DNA from: Fragilaria radians
Taxonomy: Eukaryota > Bacillariophyta > Fragilariophyceae > Fragilariales > Fragilariaceae
Length of the DNA stretch: 19,790 nt
Direction of reading: 5' to 3'
Assembly (NCBI GenBank): GCA_900642245.1
Contig: CAAAJI010000216.1
Location: 1 to 19,790, forward strand
Each line of letters starts with the position of its first letter. Positions within the stretch are counted from its first letter, which is position 1. Both the position numbers and the translations under genes were made by a program. Shown here piece by piece: positions 16,960 through 19,790 of the stretch. A model generated the notes under the pieces. It searched no databases, was not told the DNA's origin, and was given only the letters and a program-made list of their open reading frames with translations.

Positions 16960-17953
16960 ATGAATCGTTACGATAGTCGCTTAATCATCATGCCTGACGA
17001 CGTAACAAGCTTGGATATAATCTGTGGAACAAATGCCAGAGCCTACAATCACCCAGGTAAGGGATGATTTGCAAAGCCTCTTCAATAAATGCATATTCAA
17101 ATCTCAGACGTCAACTCATTATGCTGAAACTCAACCATCTCTTGCATTTTCAGGAAATAAGAGATTTCGATTCTTGATATCGTTCAACCTAGATAGGTAT
17201 CGGAGAGCAAAGGGAAGAAAACAAAAAAGCAAAGTAATCAACTCCATCGTCGACCAACTGATTTATGCCGGCTGTCGCTTCGTCAAAAAGTATGAAATGT
17301 CAGACGACTGTAAAGACAATCGCAGTTTAATGAACAGCAAAGACTCTGGCATCGAGCGATGGGAAGTTATGAGTTCAAAAGAAGGAAGAGTTAAGGTGGC
17401 CCATGCCTTGAGAGATAAACGTCAAAGTAATGATCATGAAGCACCATTGGCTCGACTTGAGATTAGGGCGCAAGTACATGATGACTTGTCGGATACGATG
17501 AAGGACTCACATTATATAGCCGCCAATGCAATGATTCTAACCGTAGAGCTCTCAGGAAACGAAACTGAGACACTTATCAAAGCCTTACTTTGTGATGCCA
17601 TTGACAGTGTCGGAGTACCAACAGATGCAGAATATGGTCTTGAATATGAAGCTTGTCCGTCTTTGAATGCACCAAATGAGGGAATCGCCATTGAAATCCT
17701 CAAGGAGTCAAAGGAACGCTCCCCCAAAGTCCATTTCAACCTCAAACACAAGTCTTTACCCTCCATTAAAGCCACGGAAAGGATTCCTACGACATTATCG
17801 CTCTCCATTCCATTACCACAAAGTTCTGTCACATCATGTGATACGAGTCACAGTTCTGAAGAATCTTCACAGCAATGGAAGCCTAATCTTTCTTTATCTT
17901 CCAATGCACTTGCATTGGAACACCTTCTCCTGAAACAACGGTATCGAATGTAA
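16960..17953 (+). CDS. DUF6824-family protein, copy 4 (two exons, complete)
   Basis: Exon 1 is 16960-17056, the intron is 17057-17153 (97 nt, GTAAGGG...TTTCAG, phase 1) and exon 2 is 17154-17953, giving 298 residues. Without the intron, a longer open frame from 17024 reads through it in register with exon 2, but its first residues match nothing in the other copies. The spliced form restores DIICGTNARAYNHPG followed by NKRFRFLISFN. The basic RYRRAKGRKQKSK, AGCRFVKK, ERWEVMSSKEGRVKVAHALR and the second conserved block follow. SQQWKPN stands near the end, and the last residues are KQRYRM instead of MNxWYxM. The tail is like copy 2 in the middle (HFNLKHKSLPS) but like copy 1 around GVPTDAEYG and EGIA-EIL. 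It is intact and, unlike the others, has no chitinase sequence behind it. Confidence 0.9.
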
Positions 17954-19010
17954 AAATTCATATTTTTGTGTTTGTGAATAGTACATTTATTTGTCGGGTA
18001 GTACACTTCTCTAATCAATTGTCAAACCATGGAAGTGTGCTAGAATTATATTTTATTTGATGTACCCGTGAAAGAGTTTTGAATTATTAGAATTTTTGCA
18101 CTTGATGCCTCTTCTTGCCTACCTCAAAAGCTATTTGATACAGAAGATTCAATATTATTTTTTTAAATATAAATGTGGCATTCCAGAGCTCATAAAGCAT
18201 CACAAATCAAAGCTATATATACCCTCTAATTTATGGATTGTTGATACGTAATATATAGTTTCAAGAACAAGAATAAAAATATAGAAACAGCCTTTATTCA
18301 TGCACTACCTTTTGCATGGGTCAAGAGTGTTGCTACTTTATTAGATTGCATAGCGCTACCTAAAATGAAGAGACATTAAATGAATTGACAACCTGTATGA
18401 AGCTACTCTTATTGCCAGCTTGTTCAAAATATTAGGCTCAGGTATTGACCAGATGAAATGATTGGCCTAATTTGCTTCATCATGCACATTGCAACTATTA
18501 TTTGCAATTTTTGGATTCCTTTCAGTGGTTCGGTTGCTCTAATTCTTGCCATGTTGGTTTAGTTTGTTAGTCTAAAAAATGTCAGTTATTCATGTCTATT
18601 AGAGGCATTGCATTGATTAAGTTCCTGTGTCTAGTTTCATTCTTCCTCTTGAATGATGTCTGGGTCTCATTTTGTCCTTGTTCTGTTTGTCAATGCATGG
18701 ATGGCCAATTATATATACCACACACACTACAAACATTCCTTGGATTGATATTTTCATGAGGGAATAGTCCTTTATTTCGGATGAAGAGCATGATTGCATG
18801 GGTTAGATTTTTCCATCTTGAAAAAAATCGTACCAAACCAGACTAAAATGAAAAGAAAAATGTCACAGTGCCATGTCAAGTATGAAACGGTCGGAATGGA
18901 AATGCACTCTTTCTTGTTAGGGATAGGACTTACTCTGACTAGAAAGTTAGTACCGAAACAGATAGACATTCTCCAATTGCTACTACAAGTTGGACAATCA
19001 AATCAAGGAA
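17954..19010. other. Spacer between DUF6824 copy 4 and the PAF1-like gene
   Basis: I see no gene. A weak counterpart of the 61-bp block may lie at 18088-18140. The open frame 18794-19024 overlaps the next gene out of frame and has no signature. The region should hold the promoter of the gene at 19011; no motif is assignable. Confidence 0.5.
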
Positions 19011-19790
19011 ATGGCAGAAGATGAGGATGAACGTCATAAACGTGAAGAATCAGATCGTCGAGCCAAGAGAAAGGTAAATAACTACTACTATACAGATACA
19101 TATAAATCTATTCAACCCAAGGAAGAAAAGGAAATGCAAGAGAAGCAAATCAAGATTGTTAACCGGGGGATGTATAACAGCGGTCTTTATCAATTTCGTT
19201 TTCATTTGCGTTTCCTCCTCTCCTCACCTATCCTTTCGTTCGTTCGTTCTTTCGTTGAAACCTCTAAATATATATATATATCTGAATATACAATAGGCTG
19301 CTAAATCAGCTAGAGACTTATCCGAAAAAGATAGAAAACGTCGAGAACATAATCAACGTGTTTTGAATCAAGTCAATCATCATTCTCGACATCGTTCATC
19401 CTCGGGACAACAACAACCAACATCATCATCATCCGAACGAAAAGATCATCATCATCATCGTAGTAGTAGCAGTCGTCGTCATCAGGATCCTTCCAAGCCC
19501 AATGACACAAAGACTACAATACCATCATCAGCTCCATCTTCCTCTTCTTCCATACCAGATTCATCCATATTTTCCAGTCTCTTTCAACAACGTGCACAGG
19601 GATTTCGTATGGACTTTGCCTTTCGGAATGCACCACCACGTCCACCTGTCGGACCATGCTTTGTGGGACGTGGATTGGATGGTCAATTACAAGAATTGGC
19701 AAATTACCGGCCTCATAATGCCGTCGAAGTCAATCATATGTGGAAACTACATGCCGAAGCAGATTTAGGTGTCCCCCTAGCACCATCGGC
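19011..19790 (+). CDS. Probable PAF1-family protein, 5' part (runs off the window)
   Basis: Exon 1 is 19011-19073 (21 codons, a charged MAEDEDERHKR start), the intron is 19074-19296 (223 nt, GTAAAT...ACAATAG, phase 0) and exon 2 runs from 19297 past the edge. A stop lies 18 codons upstream in frame and the ATG at 19011 is the first, which decided the start. Exon 2 begins with a charged stretch (SEKDRKRREHNQR). Next is a low-complexity Ser/His/Arg part with SSSSERKDHHHHRSSSSRR, then a Ser/Pro run. The folded part that follows includes FRMDFAFRNAPPRPPVGP, then YRPHNAVEVNHMWKLH and EADLGVPLAP. That last part resembles the start of the PAF1 domain (a Tyr-Arg/Lys-Pro stretch, then E-x-DLGVP). PAF1 belongs to the complex that travels with RNA polymerase II. 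Only this short match supports the name. The intron holds a TATATA run and CGTT repeats. Confidence 0.5.

Noticed and set aside
17024..17153. A start at 17024 giving a longer copy 4 protein without splicing
   Set aside because: Its first residues match nothing in the other copies, while the spliced form restores the conserved signature at the same junction as copies 2 and 3.

Overview
The window is nuclear DNA of a eukaryote, most likely a diatom. It is AT-rich, its genes carry short GT-AG introns (93-97 nt, plus one of 223 nt), it has four copies of a DUF6824-type gene (a family I know mainly from diatoms), and its Ty1/copia relic has the gag and pre-integrase wording typical of diatom copia elements. 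Nothing is bacterial: there are no operons and no ribosome-binding-site pattern. All family names rest on motif recognition by eye, not on a search.

Layout. The window is built on a repeated plus-strand module, [DUF6824 gene - GH18 chitinase - spacer], present about four times with a spacing of 5-6 kb. Module 1: 3' part of a DUF6824 gene (1-584) and a chitinase that is the fullest of the three but lacks one core segment and is frameshifted (1856-3072). A long spacer follows, with a 60-65 bp tandem satellite (3531-3784). Module 2: intact DUF6824 gene (5605-6603), then a chitinase fragment (about 7365-7757) that runs into a minus-strand Ty1/copia relic (about 10726-7780). Module 3: intact DUF6824 gene (11877-12851), then a chitinase remnant with a lost catalytic glutamate and a stop codon (13490-13920). 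This abuts a minus-strand Ty3/gypsy relic (about 16140-14095). Module 4: intact DUF6824 gene (16960-17953) with no chitinase behind it. The window ends in the 5' part of an unrelated gene (19011 to the edge) that looks like a PAF1-complex subunit.

How it fits together. All four DUF6824 copies keep open frames; the three complete ones share the same phase-1 intron, inside the codon for a glycine of the signature. All three chitinase copies are broken, each in a different way. Beyond the retroelement relics of modules 2 and 3, the sequence returns to a shared block (about 10999-11960 and 16150-17040) that leads into the next DUF6824 promoter. The simplest reading is tandem segmental duplication, then retroelement insertion and deletion in the chitinase part, while the DUF6824 genes were retained. 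The most interesting unexplained parts are two conserved segments of the DUF6824 proteins outside the named domain, and their unusually low divergence compared with the tail between them.
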